From NCBI GenBank assembly GCA_019916065.1, contig CM034244.1, positions 31,961,933 to 32,025,932 of the forward strand: a stretch of DNA of 64,000 nucleotides, given 5' to 3'. The DNA is from Vitellaria paradoxa. Lineage: Eukaryota > Streptophyta > Magnoliopsida > Ericales > Sapotaceae. The notes under the pieces were generated by a model. It was not told the DNA's origin. It did not search any database and was given only the letters and a program-made list of their open reading frames with translations. Numbering within the stretch: the stretch's first letter is position 1; every line of letters begins with the position of its first letter. Shown here piece after piece: positions 22,104 to 34,656 of this stretch. Both the position numbers and the translations under genes were made by a program.

Positions 22104-23053
22104 AGAATAAAGACTTTTGCTCTTTGGTTCTTTTTTGTTTTTACCGAGGCCCTAAAGTTAAAGTCGCAAGACGCCTCTCATTCATTTGGCGAACCTTTCC
22201 GATGAGGGGAGGCGGATGTAATTTTGTTACGTTCGGCTCGTGGCGTAGACTGCGTACTGTTGAATTTTAATTTAATAATTTTTATATATTTATATTATTT
22301 TAATTAAAAATAAACATAAATATATTTAAATTATTTAATTTAAAATTAATTATCCAAATTATAAATAATAGAGTTTACGTGACATTATTATGCCTACTCC
22401 CCGAATGCAACCTTTCCTCTCTCTCCATCCTTCATTCCCCCTTGCGCATCTAACGCCACTTTCCCTAAACGTGTACTCTCGTCATTGTTGTTCTTTTTTT
22501 TTTTAATTATTTCCAAAAAAAAAAAAAAGTTTCGGTAAAATTTAAGTAGCATTCAAAGTTTTAAAAAAATTTAAAAAATTAAAAATTAATGTAAAAATAA
22601 CACATAACAAAATTTAATAAAAAAAAAGTTAAAAATTTTTAAAATTTTTTGTAACTTGAAATATTACTTAGTAATAATCAAATTATGTCATATCATATTC
22701 GTGTCATATTAAAATCATGCATTTGATTATTTTGATCAATCTAAATTTAATAAGATTATTTAATCTTGTCAGAATATCTAACATTTATACCATCTAACTT
22801 ATTATATATGTAATACAACATGACACACATAACCCGTTTAATATATATATTGTGTAACTTGATTAATTCACTGGACACAATTAACTTAAAAAATATATAA
22901 TTAATCAAAAACTACACATTTAGCACATCAAACATCGAAAATACACAATTAACTCAAAAAATACACAAATTTAGTTAATTATATATGTTAAATTATATTA
23001 AACTTGTCGTGCTATGATCTCAAATCTCAGAAGTGAGTTATGTATCTAATTAA
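22104..23053. other. AT-rich spacer
   Basis: A balanced stretch (22130-22260) is followed by AT-rich DNA with poly-T/poly-A runs near 22495-22530. Nothing coding was recognised. Confidence 0.4.
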
Positions 23054-23475
23054 GGGTTCATTTGGAGTGACAAAAAATAAGTAAAAATAGCAAAAAATGT
23101 AATTTTTGGAATTTTTTCGCATTTAACACACAATTACCAAACCACGTTTTTCAGAGATAAATAGTAATTTTTTTTTACTTTTGCATCAACTTTTTGAAGA
23201 GAGAAACCATCTAAATAGTTTTTTTTTTATTTCGTTGGAACGGTTTTACGTCAAAATTTATTGAAAGTGGTTAAAAAATTTTTGAGATTTGTGAAAAAGT
23301 TATTGGGACATGTGGAATGTTATTGGAATTTGTAAAAAATTTATTAGAGTTTGTAAAAATTTATTGGAATACGTAGATATATAAAAATTTATAAAAATTT
23401 CACTACGTAGGAAAAATATAAAATGTGTTAGAGAATTTTAGAAGTTTTTAGTATTTTTCACCTTTTTTTAGGCCC
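23054..23475. mobile_element. MITE, 422 bp, TAA flanks; reverse relative at 37486-37890
   Basis: Left end GGGTTCATTTGGAGTGAC and right end TTTTTTTAGGCCC are flanked by TAA (23051-23053 and 23476-23478). The interior ('ggaacggttttacgtcaaaa', 'gggacatgtggaatgttatt', 'agagtttgtaaaaatttatt') occurs in the opposite orientation at 37486-37890, which confirms a dispersed family. It is non-coding. Confidence 0.65.
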
Positions 23476-24524
23476 TAAAGTTAAATAAATTAAACACAAA
23501 TACTAAATCTAGTTGGAGTAATGATCCACAAGGTTGAGTGCTGGTCAAGCCCAAGCCCAAAATATTACAAAATAATAAATAAATCCATAACACTTAACTA
23601 CGTTCCTGGCTCAGTTTCGGAAAAAAAAAAAAGAAAAAAAAAAAAAAAACTACTTTCCTGGCTACAACCTGTAACAAATTATTGAATTTTAACCAATGAC
23701 ATAATATAAAAGAATATATAATTCCATTCACATTTATTACATAAATTAAAATGACAAATAAAATATAATAATAATACAGAATAGTGTCCAGTACGATACC
23801 CCTAATTTGGGTACCAAATAAATATTTTCAAAAGTCAAAATAAAATAAACGGTCCTCTACTCAGTGACCAACACATTGGAAAATATATATATATATATAT
23901 ATATATATAAAGGGGAGAGGTAAGCTACTAAGTTCAGTAGTCAAATTAATCCCCTATGTGCCTATATCGTGTACACAACACAGGTGGTGTGTTACATTAT
24001 GACATGCCACAACTGGCACCAAGAAAATATATACTTATCACAAATAATCATATGAGATGAATAACAATTTAATTGACAACATTCTAGGTTTCAATTATTC
24101 AAAATTAGTCAATGTTAATAAAATCATTTCTATCCCTTATCTACTCCCCCACCTTAGTAACCAATGTTTTTTTAAAATCTATCAGTAGATGTATTATTAA
24201 TTTACTAAACCGAATAGTGATTTTTTGGGTTCCACCCGCTGGTGTATCATGAGTCTACAACACTAAAATAAGCCATCACGATCGACTTTTGATTGGCTAG
24301 GTCAAACTAGTACTTGACTTACTAGATTTTAAGTAACCAAGGTTTCCATCTCTACTTTAACTACCGAGTGGTTTATTAAGAAATCCATTTCATAACCAAA
24401 AGACACATGCATAACTAATCATATACAACTCATGCCTTAGCCATGAGATCTCAATTCAACCTATAGAATACTCAATGTTCAATTTCCAATATTATATAAT
24501 TATTCATCATATTTCCGATCCATC
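23476..24524. other. spacer with a TA microsatellite
   Basis: A long A-run at 23618-23650 and a TA repeat at about 23884-23909 are present. The rest is AT-rich with no recognisable gene. Confidence 0.4.
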
Positions 24525-25025
24525 GTATTTATAAAAAGAGCAATTTCTTCAAGAGAGTTGTTAGAATCATCGTCATTACTTAAGGATGACTTGTCTTCCG
24601 TTATAGTGTTTAGGGTAACGCTTTTGGATTTTGGTTGGATGATGTTCACCTCTAATGTCTAGAGAGAGCTAACCAAGTCTTCTATTTGTATTAAATTAAT
24701 ATCAATCACTTCTTTAATAGCTATCACCTTTACTTGAAAAGAAATACGTAGAGAGCGAAGAATTTTTTTTTTTTTTTCACAATCCTATCGTTGGGAATTG
24801 GTTCTCATATATTGAAACTTGAGTTAACAATGTTGCACAATCTAGCATAGAATTTATCAAAGGTACCTCATCTTCAGTCCTTTGAATTCAGAAGTTATAA
24901 CCTTTTAAAAGCTTAGATTTCTTGATAATAGGATTCCCTTCATGGGTGAGTTCAAGGATTGTCCATGTATTTGTAGCACTCTTGCAACTCAATATCCTCT
25001 GGACAGAGAGAGGAGCCAGAAAATT
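24525..25025 (-). pseudogene. Ty1/copia gag (UBN2 domain) relic
   Basis: On the minus strand the sequence reads as a plant copia Gag of the UBN2 type. It shows 'ATNTWTILELTHEGNP' (about 24975-24930), 'IIKKSKLLKGYNF', a stop, 'TEDEVPLINSML', 'YENQFPTIG', and, after a frameshift in an A-run near 24765, 'KILRSLRISFQVKVIAI', 'IEDLVSSL' and 'DKSSLSNDDDSN'. The order matches the family. Several stops and a frameshift make it non-functional. LTRs belonging to it were not located. Confidence 0.75.
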
Positions 25026-27426
25026 ATACGTGAGCGAGCACTAATTATAGTTCATACAAATGATTGATAGAATTCCATGGGAAGAATTAAAAAAGCACTT
25101 GACTGTAGTTGCAAATAGAAGAAAAGAGAGAGAGAGAGAGAGAAAGATCAAAGTGGGATTAAATATTTTTTAGATGTATTGGGTGAACTGGGTGTAATTT
25201 CATTAGTGTATATTCAACTAAAATTTAATTCTTTCATTGGGTGAACACAATTTGTATTGGGCTTTTTTTTTTTTCTTTTCTTAGGTAGGTACAATTAATA
25301 TTAGGTTAAATTTTTTTTTCTTTTTTTGCGTTGGCACAATTGAGCACTGAAGATAATATCAACAAGAAAAAATAGTATATTTTTTAGCATTTTTTTTTTT
25401 AGGGTGGACATGTGCCTCCTTTGGGTTAATGCTAGCTCCGCCTATGCCTCTAAAATTCATTAGCAGACATTGTAGAAAAAATCAAACTTAAAGCATTGTA
25501 GTTCCACTTTGCTCGTTCTTGCTCTGCCTTTGTCTAAGATTCCATAGGCTTCTCAAATGTAGCATTTTCAACCTTACGTAGTGGTTGAGTCAAACCTCTA
25601 AAATTGCAAGCCAAATATTACAATTCTAACACATGCGATGTGCCTTCATGTGGACCTATCAATATGCATAGTTGGTTTCATCAAATCATGGAGGTCTTGT
25701 GCTCGAACCACCTTCTCATAGATAATTTATCTTGTAAATCCAAGATCACGTATTTTCACAAAATGAACCTGTTTTAATATCAATTAAAATTCTATAGATA
25801 ATCCAAATAAACCACACGGACAATTACAAATACAAAATAGGCAGTATAAAGACATAATTTTTAACGAGAAAAATCTAAACCATTAAAAAAGCTCAATTCT
25901 TTCACTATATAACATGTTTGGTTATAAAAAAAAAAAAAAAAAATTACTTCTCGATAGACTCAACTTAATGACTCTATTTTGTTGATCCTCTATTCGAATC
26001 CTTAATTCACGAATTTCCAAGTGAAAGACTTATCTTCAATTCCATAAAGACAAGCCGAATTCTCGGTAGCACACTGAATCTACGGCACTCTCAATTCGAA
26101 TTCCTTTGAATCACACTTACATAATGAATAAACTTATGTGGCTAAAGATTAAGAGAAATCATTAAGCTACAAAATCTTTTACTCTTTGATGTTATATATT
26201 TCTCTCTGCTGTAAATTCTAAAGACATTGTAGTATATATATGGTATGAATTCCCTAATGAATTGGGCTTCTGAATCACAATTTGGAATCTGCAAATGTTA
26301 TGCTCATTGATGCGGTCTTTCCATGACTACCCACATCCATCCGGCGCTCCTCCAGCACTGCTTAGTGCTTAAGTCATGAAACAACCCCTTCGGTATTTTA
26401 CCGTGAATTGATATTTTATTGCAGAGTGGTATTCTCTGAATTTTTCAAATTTCTTCTGAGACCTAATAAGAGTTTACTTTATCTTCAAACTTTAATGTTT
26501 TATCCTATGCCTAAATTTACAAAGATTAGAACTCTACTTTGACTATAAATTATTAATTCTAATAAAATACCTAGCAACAATGAATTATTTTATCGATCAC
26601 TGGAACTATCAAGTAGTGACGAAATAAGATGAATTCTAACACACACACTTCTAGCATTGAACTTATTAAAAATGATGATAGCAGCATTACAAAATTTGTA
26701 CTACGATTAATTTTTTTTCATCACTAAAATCTTAATTCATTTCTTGGCATTCCAATGGAGAGTGGGTTACATATCTAAACCACGAAAGGTTTATCATGTT
26801 AATAGCCAAATAGTTTCCTCTCAATTTATTGTTCTCATCTGTTTAAGGTACTGACCAAGATTTAGCTATATATCATTGCCATTGGAATCAAAACAAGAAG
26901 TTCAAATTGTATCTCTTCTAGGACTGAAAATTCATCTCGAAATTTGTTTACACATAAAAATAAATTTAATCACATGCACATGATAAAAGCTCCTAACCCG
27001 ATCAATAGCCAGCAGCGCCCCCCCCCCCCCCCCCCAAAAAAAGGTATTTAGGCAGTTAAGATATTTTAAGTTATATAATTCCAGAGTTAATTCTCTATAC
27101 ATTTAAGAAAGAATTTCAAATTAAATTAAGGAAATATTACCACAATCCATCATAATATGCATATAAAAGAAATTCGATAGATACAGCAAAGGACCATAAT
27201 CAACACAACAACACTTTGGTTTTTATCCTTTTTTTGGGGGGGTTGATTTCTTGTAAACATCACTGCTAGATTGGCTTATGTTCTTGGAGATTAATGAACT
27301 ATGTTTGTTCCACTTTAGTTTGTAATAGATCTCAATTTACATGTTGGAGATTATTAGACTTTGTTCATTCTACTTCCTTCAAAATTAGTAAATTTCATAA
27401 GTTAATTATATTTTGATTTGTATTTA
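25026..27426. other. gene-poor spacer
   Basis: Contains a GA microsatellite (25121-25143) and a C homopolymer (27018-27035). The more balanced block at 26295-26420 shows no recognised product on either strand. Parts of 25380-25700 resemble decayed retroelement DNA next to the gag relic, but no motif was clear enough to name. Confidence 0.35.
27018..27035. repeat. C homopolymer of 18
   Basis: Eighteen consecutive C residues are followed directly by A7 in otherwise AT-rich DNA. The reverse strand is an uninterrupted G run. It could be real or a sequencing/assembly artefact. Confidence 0.85.
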
Positions 27427-28329
27427 GAGGCCGTTTGGATGCAACAAATAGGAGCCTCAATAAATAATATACCCTTATAAGCTTTGATGTGATGTTTTTT
27501 GCTTAGTTTGGGAAGTAAAATTTCTTTCCTCTAAAAATTATCCCCCCTTCTTAATCTAGGAAGAAGATGTATTATTTTTAGAGAGGGTTTGAGCTCTCTA
27601 AAAATTATCCCCCCTTATATGGACTAAATTGGACCATTATACCCCTTCTCATCCCCCTTTCTCACCTGCAAAATGTATTTTATATTATATTAAATTCTTT
27701 TTTTAATAGAAAATGTATTAAAAATTTATATTAATAAAAATAAAAAAATATAATTTTTTTCCAAATAAGGGGCCGTGTGATTAAAAAAATATATTTCTTC
27801 CAAATTGGAGGTGATGTGATTTTAAGATAATAATATTATTTTTTAGCAAATATAATAATATTATTTTTTAGCAAATTTATACAAAATTACACATATAGTG
27901 ATATTTTTTAAATAAGGAGAAAAAACTAAGCAACTAAGGAAGTTTCGAATAAATTGGGATATTATTGTCTACGAAACTAATTTATATATTTTATAAAGTT
28001 TGATTTATTAATAACATAAATTATTTATAATTAATTTGTCTAAAATTAATTTGTATTAGTTGGTTTTCACATTATATAATTAATATAAACATATAATTAA
28101 GTTTGGGTAACCAAGTTTTGGGACACCACAAGGGCAAAAGAGTCATTTGACTATTTTTCCATCATTTACCTCTTCTTATTTGTAAAACATCCAAACCAAG
28201 TCAAAAGTTATCCCCCTCCATAAACATCACATCAATGTGGGCCAATCCTCTAAAAATAATGCCCCCTCTTATCTTATACCTCCTTTAAAACTTATCTCCC
28301 TGAAATTTTAACACTATCCAATCAGACCC
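27427..28329. mobile_element. 903-bp TTA-flanked element, PIF/Harbinger-like
   Basis: Left end GAGGCCGTTTGGATG and the complement of the right end GGGTCTGATTGGATA are imperfect inverted repeats. TTA flanks both (27424-27426 and 28330-28332). Sub-terminal matching text continues inward ('gtgatgttttttgct' against 'aacatcacatcaatgtg', and 'taaaaattatcccccctt' against 'taaaaataatgccccctc'). It has no open frame for a transposase, so it is non-autonomous and larger than the other MITEs here. Confidence 0.6.
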
Positions 28330-29275
28330 TTAATCTTGAGCTGTTTAACAAAGATAAGCAGGTGTAATTTGTGTCCGATATCTAAAGAAGTATTGGCATA
28401 TGCCATCTGATTCACACAAAATCTCACTAATTCACTATATTGAGACATACAAACACTCATATTTTGCATCAAAACACAGTTTTGAACCAAGAAAACCAAG
28501 AAAATGATTTTTCAAGAAGAGACCATGTCATTGAATAAGGGTCAGCCGATTATTAATATCTTTTCTGCCTTATATAGATTTAATTTTGCTAATTTTTGGC
28601 ATGATCATGAACACCTTTGTTGTGAAGGGTTAAAAAAAGAACTCAACAGGGGTATTTAGGCATAGAAATCCCATCAGTAAATGATGTATGCCTTTACACC
28701 CATAATTCATAAGCAAAAGTAAGATTAGAAGATATATATATAGTGTATATATATATCAGAAAATTAGATAAAAGTATTTCTTTTATTATTATTATTATTA
28801 TTTATGTTTTAGGTTGTTGATATCAGTTTGCGCATATTTTGATTAATTCTTAGCGGTTGTAAAATTAATAATTGGATAAATATCTGTTGATTTTAGAAAA
28901 AATTAAAATACTGAGTATTGAAGAATAAATTCGGAGTTAAAACAAGCTAGTTAGATAAAAGTAACGTTTACTTTCAAGAAAAGGATAGAATAAAAGAAGA
29001 AAGCAATGATACTCGATATTCAGGTCATCAAATCATCAAAGCAAAACAATTAATTAAGACCCAGGAAGTTGAATCCTAGTTTAATACTCATTTGCATCTG
29101 CAGAAACGACTGATCCTCTCCCATCTGCTATGATTTTTTTTTTTTTTTTTGCTACAGATTTATAAACACAGTATCATCAAAACTTTAAATAGAAAAAATG
29201 AAATAAAATAAAATCACAGTACCAATGAGCATCTACAAATAGTTATATATATAATCAAAAAGTGAAATATATATA
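28330..29275. other. intergenic region downstream of the PADRE gene
   Basis: Carries (TA)n at 28731-28755, a TAT repeat at 28782-28802 and an oligo-T at 29137-29150. The part nearest 29275 is presumably the 3' UTR of the PADRE gene. No other gene was recognised. Confidence 0.4.
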
Positions 29276-29917
29276 CTAGGATTCAGTCTCTTTTTGCTTC
29301 CATTCCAACCCAATAAATCTGCATGGTGAAAACCTAATTTTGTATTCAGAAATGGTCTCAAGCTTAGGTGACCAAACCTGATCTCTGGACCCAACCAGCT
29401 GATCATATTGCTTCTTCAACTCGGGAGTGCTACAGAGAAAACCATTGCAGGGACTAGTACTGGACTCTTCACTTAATCCCTTACCTCTTTTAATAAGCTC
29501 TGTTATGAACTCAGGCATTACCTTGATCGAAACCCTCCCGTTCGAACGCTTTATGTGTTGAAAAGGGGAGCCTTTGAAATTGACAGAGGCTCGGTTAGGG
29601 CTAGAAGAAGAAGATGATGATGATCCTAAGGCTGCGAGAGAGGAAGCGGAGAGGACATTGTTGGACGGGAGGCAATCGAGGGGAAGGACGAAGTAGGTTT
29701 GGCCAGCGACGAGTTCGTCGTCGATGGCTAGCGCCGGAATTGGGTCGCCGATGAAGAATGAGTCTGCATGGCAGACCATGCGGTCTGGGAACTCGAACAT
29801 GATCTCTCCCGCAACCACCCTTTTTCCGGTGATGGTCCTGGTGGTTCCTTCCCAGAAGATTAGCTTCACTGATGAGTTGGAATTTGGATAACAACATGGA
29901 GATAATGTATTGCCCAT
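29276..29917 (-). CDS. PADRE (DUF4228) domain protein
   Basis: Single-exon gene for a 213-aa PADRE/DUF4228 protein, a plant-only family whose members often respond to pathogens and abiotic stress; the biochemical role is not established. Landmarks are 'VKLIFWEG' (residues 17-24), then 'AGEIMFEFP', 'VCHADSFFIG', 'PIPALAIDDEL' and 'AGQTYFVLP', which form the conserved N-terminal block. A Ser run follows. The C-terminal block is 'VWSPKLETISE' and 'FSPCRFIGLEWKQKE'. The protein starts MGNTLSPCC: Gly2 and Cys8/Cys9 fit N-myristoylation with nearby palmitoylation, so plasma-membrane attachment is inferred. I chose the ATG at 29915-29917 because it gives this conserved MGN start; the frame stays open further upstream through a low-complexity leader. 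Stop TAG at 29276-29278. The gene looks intact. Confidence 0.9.
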   Translation of the reverse strand: MGNTLSPCCYPNSNSSVKLIFWEGTTRTITGKRVVAGEIMFEFPDRMVCHADSFFIGDPIPALAIDDELVAGQTYFVLPLDCLPSNNVLSASSLAALGSSSSSSSSPNRASVNFKGSPFQHIKRSNGRVSIKVMPEFITELIKRGKGLSEESSTSPCNGFLCSTPELKKQYDQLVGSRDQVWSPKLETISEYKIRFSPCRFIGLEWKQKETES

Positions 29918-29939
29918 GAGAGAGAGAGAGAAGTTGGAT

Positions 29940-29996
29940 GTGCGATCGTCGTTGAATTGGGTGGAGAGAGAGAGAGAGAGATAGTGGTTATATATA
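29940..29996 (-). promoter_or_regulatory. PADRE core promoter: TATA box and CT-rich leader
   Basis: On the minus strand GTGTGTATATATATAACC (TATA at about 29986-29996) lies about 70-80 bp upstream of the ATG. It is followed by a pure CT tract (29962-29980 on the plus strand as GA) in the likely 5' UTR. A second short CT tract is at 29919-29930. Spacing is right for a TATA box feeding a 5' UTR of about 40-50 nt. Confidence 0.55.
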
Positions 29997-30421
29997 TACA
30001 CACAAGAGATTAATAAGATTTGACTTTGAGAAAGTCTGATTTTGTTTGTTGTCTATATATCGTGTTTGAGGGGGAGTCGGTAGTCAGTGGTCAGCCTTGC
30101 CGGCTTTGAAGTTTTCAACAGTGCCTCTGCATGTATATGTATTTCGTTGTTTTTCCATTAATCAACATAACTTAAGCACTCGTGTTGTTTTCCATAAATT
30201 AGCTCAACTTAAAGGATCCGGGGGTAAATATGGTGGAGTAAATTGTTCGGTGCACGAGAAACGTAAATTTTAATTAGTTATAACCCGTTATAACCAGTGT
30301 AAATTATATAAATCATCACATCCTTTGTTTGATTAGTTATTGTTTTAAAATTAACGGTATATAAGTGTATCGGACGTGCACCGGTACGCAAACGCATCGG
30401 ACCTACTCTAATCCCAACTTA

Positions 30422-30954
30422 AGCACTTGTTTGGAGGGGGAGGTGAATGAAGGTGGATAGAGGGAGGTAAAATAATTAGTCTTGTTTGGAAGAAGAGTAA
30501 TGGAAAGAAAGAGAAGTAAATGGAAAAAAAAAAATTTATTTTCATTCACCTCCATTAATTTAATTTTGTTTCACCTATAATTTAGGAGAATTGATGTAAA
30601 AGAAATTAGTTATAAATTTATTTAATGTAATTTTTATTTTATCCTTTAATATTTTTACTCATTTTTGAAAATATCCCTCACAAAATAAATTCTAATATTT
30701 AAATGCTTATTTAATAATATATTCTAAAGGGCATAATAATATTTTTAACCATATTTTTTACATTCCCCTGTACTCCCTTCTATTTTTTCAAACAAAAAAA
30801 TAACTATTCACCTCTATTTACTTTGTTTCCCTTTCCATCTCTCTCAATCAAGAAAAACTAATTAATTAACCTTACTTCCCTTCCCTTCCCTTTCCCTCCG
30901 TTGATTTATTCACTTTCTTTCCCTTCCCTCCTATCCCACTTTTCCAGACAATGG
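30422..30954. mobile_element. MITE-like element with CTTGTTTGG end
   Basis: 'gcacttgtttggagggggag' on the left and 'tatcccacttttccagacaa' on the right are imperfect inverted repeats. Purine-rich text on the left ('gaaagaaagagaagtaaatg') faces pyrimidine-rich text on the right ('cactttctttcccttccctc'). It has no coding frame. It sits about 500 bp upstream of the PADRE ATG, so it may mark the outer edge of that promoter. Confidence 0.45.
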
Positions 30955-32218
30955 CTAAGAATTTATTTGGCAACAAAGAAGCTAGCTTAAAAAAAAAAAA
31001 AAGTAAATATTTACTTTTTTATATTAAAAAAGTTAATTTTATCCTTATCATATATAAAAATCAGGATACATATGAAAGTATTAGCAATAACTTGTATTTA
31101 CAACACTCTCAACAAAAATTAGTATTAAGTTTTTTATACAATTGAAATTTTGAGCAGAAAGTTCAAATCGAAAAAATTATAATAATTCATGAGTTTTAAT
31201 TTTCTTTTTCAAAATTTTAAACCCTAATAATTATTACATGCATTTTGGTCTCTCACTCTCTAATTATTTTCTGATAAGTACTATAAAAGAAAACACAAAC
31301 TATTATTCTTTAATTTGGAAGGTTCAACTTCCTAAAAATCATAATTGGGGAGAATTTAAGTTGATGATTTTGATTTTCATATAATCTCTACTCTTAAAAT
31401 ATGGTAAAATTTAAAATATTCAAATTATTTTGTAAAATAGATGGCAGTGGAATCCACTAAAATAAAAATTGAGTAAGAAATTAAAAATATAAAAATGATC
31501 TCAATCGTTGAATGAAAGAAAAAATAATTCTTAGTTGTTGGATCTTAGTTTATGATATGGATATTTTTAAAAATTGTCTTATTTTATTATATAGATTTTA
31601 TAATTTTGATATAATATATTTTTTAATTTGTTAAAAAAAATAAAAAAGTTAGTTTTTTTTTAATTTGTTTAAGACCCTTGATTATTTCCATCGCCTTGGA
31701 AGCCAATTTATGATAGGTCATACCGTGGAAACTCGGCCCTGAATACTGATGGTTTGCTTCTCTCTGACTCTCTCACCCGATTCATCATTGCCGTAGGTAC
31801 CAAGTTGAAAGCTCATGGTCATCATCCATGCACGATAATGTCCAAAAACACAACAAGCACTATAGCGCCGGAGTCAAAGTTGTGATTCGAATTTAGGGTT
31901 TTGGTTAGCAAAAGTGGAAGTAGAAAAGTATACAGGGACATATTAATAAAAATAGTTATATAAAAGAAAATAAAATAAAACAAGAAGTTGATTGGAGTCA
32001 GCTGCTCCCTCCTTATAGTAAAAGAGAAAAAATTTTAATTAATCATAATGTAAAATTTTATCAGTAAACATAATTTTAATGATGTAACCAATAAAACATA
32101 TTTTTGATAATGTAATATTATATTATCACAATAAAATGTGACACTAGAAATATTTTGTGGTAAAAACGATCTTATTTTATTATTAAATAATAATTATATT
32201 TTGGGACAAAAATTATCT
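30955..32218. other. spacer; an unassigned GC-balanced stretch at 31680-31910
   Basis: AT-rich apart from 31680-31910, which is balanced in composition with short open frames on both strands, none of which I recognise. It could be a decayed gene fragment. No splice-bounded exon was convincing. Confidence 0.3.
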
Positions 32219-32577
32219 TCCCTGTTTGGAGGAGCAGAAAAGGGTGGAAAAATATCAACTTTTGATGTTTTAAATATTTGGTAAAAAACTAAAAATTGTC
32301 AATTTTGTTGAGTTAACAAGTTGTCAAAATATAAACTTTTGCTTAGTCATTTTACTTTAACACAACTCAAAAGTTATTAAAATTTTTACCAAATAAAAAG
32401 TGACCAAAAATTACTAAAATTTCTATTTGTTTTACCAAACACTTAAAAATTACCACAAATTAATAAAAATTTTTATTTATTTTACCAAACATATGAAAAG
32501 TTTCACCTACCAACTTTTGACCAAAAAAAAAAAAATTACTTAAATCTACTAAAAGTTTGACTTCCAAATGCGGCCAT
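32219..32577. mobile_element. MITE related to the 11788-12154 element
   Basis: It shares 'taccaaacacttaaaaatta', 'tcaaaagttattaaaatttt' and 'ccaacttttgacc' with the 11788 copy. The ends are 'cctgtttggaggagc' and 'acttccaaatgcggcc'. It is non-coding. The target duplication is unclear. Confidence 0.5.
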
Positions 32578-33987
32578 TGCATTAAAGGGTAGTTATATTG
32601 ATGATGTATGCTTCATCAGTATTATCACTGACTTTAATAATTTTTTTAGTAATTAATTAGTGTAGCTATCTCAAACACACAAGAATTTATGACAAAAATA
32701 ATTATCATTGCGTAATTTTAATGTGGCACCTATCCTCGTAACTTTATAATTATAAGAAAAAAAAATATCACTAAAAGTAATTTTACTTTTTGTTGATGAA
32801 AATCCAAGTTTTCTGCCTGTGTTAACAAAACCAAAAATAGGAAACACAACTAATTACATATACACTTCGTTTGGAATGGTGAATTGATATGATTTGATTT
32901 TAGTTAATGAGAATTTTCTATTAATTCTTATGTTTAGAATTAAAATAAAATTTTATGAATTGAATCTGATTTCATTTTATAACTTTAATTAAAAAATTTC
33001 TATACAATCCAAAACAATAAAATTTGATAAGAGTTCATTATTTTCTTAAGTCATCTAAATAAGTGGATAAATTTAATCTCATATATCATATTTACTATTA
33101 ACATAGTCAAATTTAATGTTTTTCTTAAATTAAATTAATTTAATTATAAAATTCAAAATGTGTTCCAAATATAAAATTTTATTTATCAAATCCGTGAAAT
33201 CAAATCCATCAAATCAATTTTTTATTTTAAAATTAAACTAATTCTAAGAGAGAAATATATTTAAACATAGTGATATTGTTTTTTTTAATTATTTCTAATT
33301 TTTATTCTTCAAACTTTAATGTTAAATGCAATTGATGAATTCTAAGCATATTGACAAACGAAAAAATAACAATCGACTTATTTTTCGATTAAGAGTAGGA
33401 GAAAAACGATATTATTTTTAGAGAAAAAATAATTTATTCTTGAGTATTAACTAGTGAATATATTTCTCACAGTTAATGGTTCAAGCACCTAAAGTTTATT
33501 AGAGATATCCCTCGCTATAAAAAATATAATTATTATTAAATTTTATTATCTATAAAATTTATTATGTTATATGCTAAATTTACTGATAGTATAAACAAAA
33601 ATATGCAATAATGTATTAAAAAGATACACTTTATTTCATAAAAAATATCAAGTTTGATTCTTTTAAACTTCTTATATGTTAAAAAATTTTGAGTTAATTT
33701 TAAATTTTTAATAAAATCAAAGTATCTTAATTTTTAAATAAAATTAAAATAAAAAGATGACATTTTAGTAATTTTATCTTAAAAATTGAGAGGGTCACTT
33801 ACCCCCCATGTAGCTTCGCCACTGAATGTATCAATGATAGACGGCGTGATTGATGCCTGCATGAGATTTCATAGTATAAGAATGGTTTCATAGTCTAAAT
33901 TAGTTTATATTTACACATGCGTGGTTTAATTTTTGTGACAAGCAATTATTGGCAGGATCATCCAATCCTGATCAATCACACTTTAAG
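32578..33987. other. AT-rich spacer, nothing recognised
   Basis: Very AT-rich with no coding or repeat structure that I could define. Confidence 0.4.
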
Positions 33988-34470
33988 AGCGATGCACGCT
34001 TCGAGGTCTCATTTGGGAATGCCTAGTTAATATCTGTCAGCTAGCTATTTTTTTCATACTATAATAGTTAATTATTGAATTTTTTTAAAATTACGAAATT
34101 ATTTTTATTAGACGCTATACGCATGTGAATCTTTAAACTAACAAATAGGATCGACTTCTTTTATCAATAAGCATATAAATTCTTAAACCAAACAAATGAA
34201 GTTGACCCCATTAAGAAAAGAGGTCGACCCTTTTTAGCAGTAGGCATGTGAATACTTAAATTAACAAATAGGTTCGACCTCTTTTCCTGATGGGGTCAAC
34301 TCCTTCTGGCAATAAGGATGTGAAGACCTGAGACATTTGTGTGTTAAATAATAGTTTTAAAAGATAGCGTAAAATATCAAGAGTACAGATGTCAATACAT
34401 AAATTTATTAGAAAAATTAGAATAAAAAATAGTTAGCTATCTTGACTTCCTAAACACAAAATAAGGTGGC
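33988..34470. repeat. repeat block with 'ggtcgacctcttttc' motifs
   Basis: Three degenerate units of roughly 60-90 bp occur between 34105 and 34330. They carry 'aacaaataggatcgacttct', 'gttgaccccattaagaaaag' with 'aggtcgacc', and 'ttcgacctcttttcctgatg' with 'gggtcaac', partly in inverted arrangement. The outer phrases 'tctcatttgggaatgcc' (34008) and 'gacttcctaaacacaaa' (34443) may be ends of an enclosing MITE. Confidence 0.45.
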
Positions 34471-34656
34471 TTTACCAAGCTTGAGTGTGTTGGAGTTCCT
34501 GCATTGCGTATCTCATGTGATGGAATTCAACTTTATTCTACGTACTCAAGGTATAAATTAGAGGTATCGTTATTCGCAGCTCCATTTTTTCTTTCGCATT
34601 TCAGTTAAATTTTTTTCATTTTAGAACAAAAATGTCTCAATATAAAATAATTTCCT

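Noticed and set aside
31680..31910. Possible gene fragment in a balanced-composition stretch
   Set aside because: No frame on either strand carries a recognisable domain and no splice-bounded exon was convincing; recorded only as spacer.
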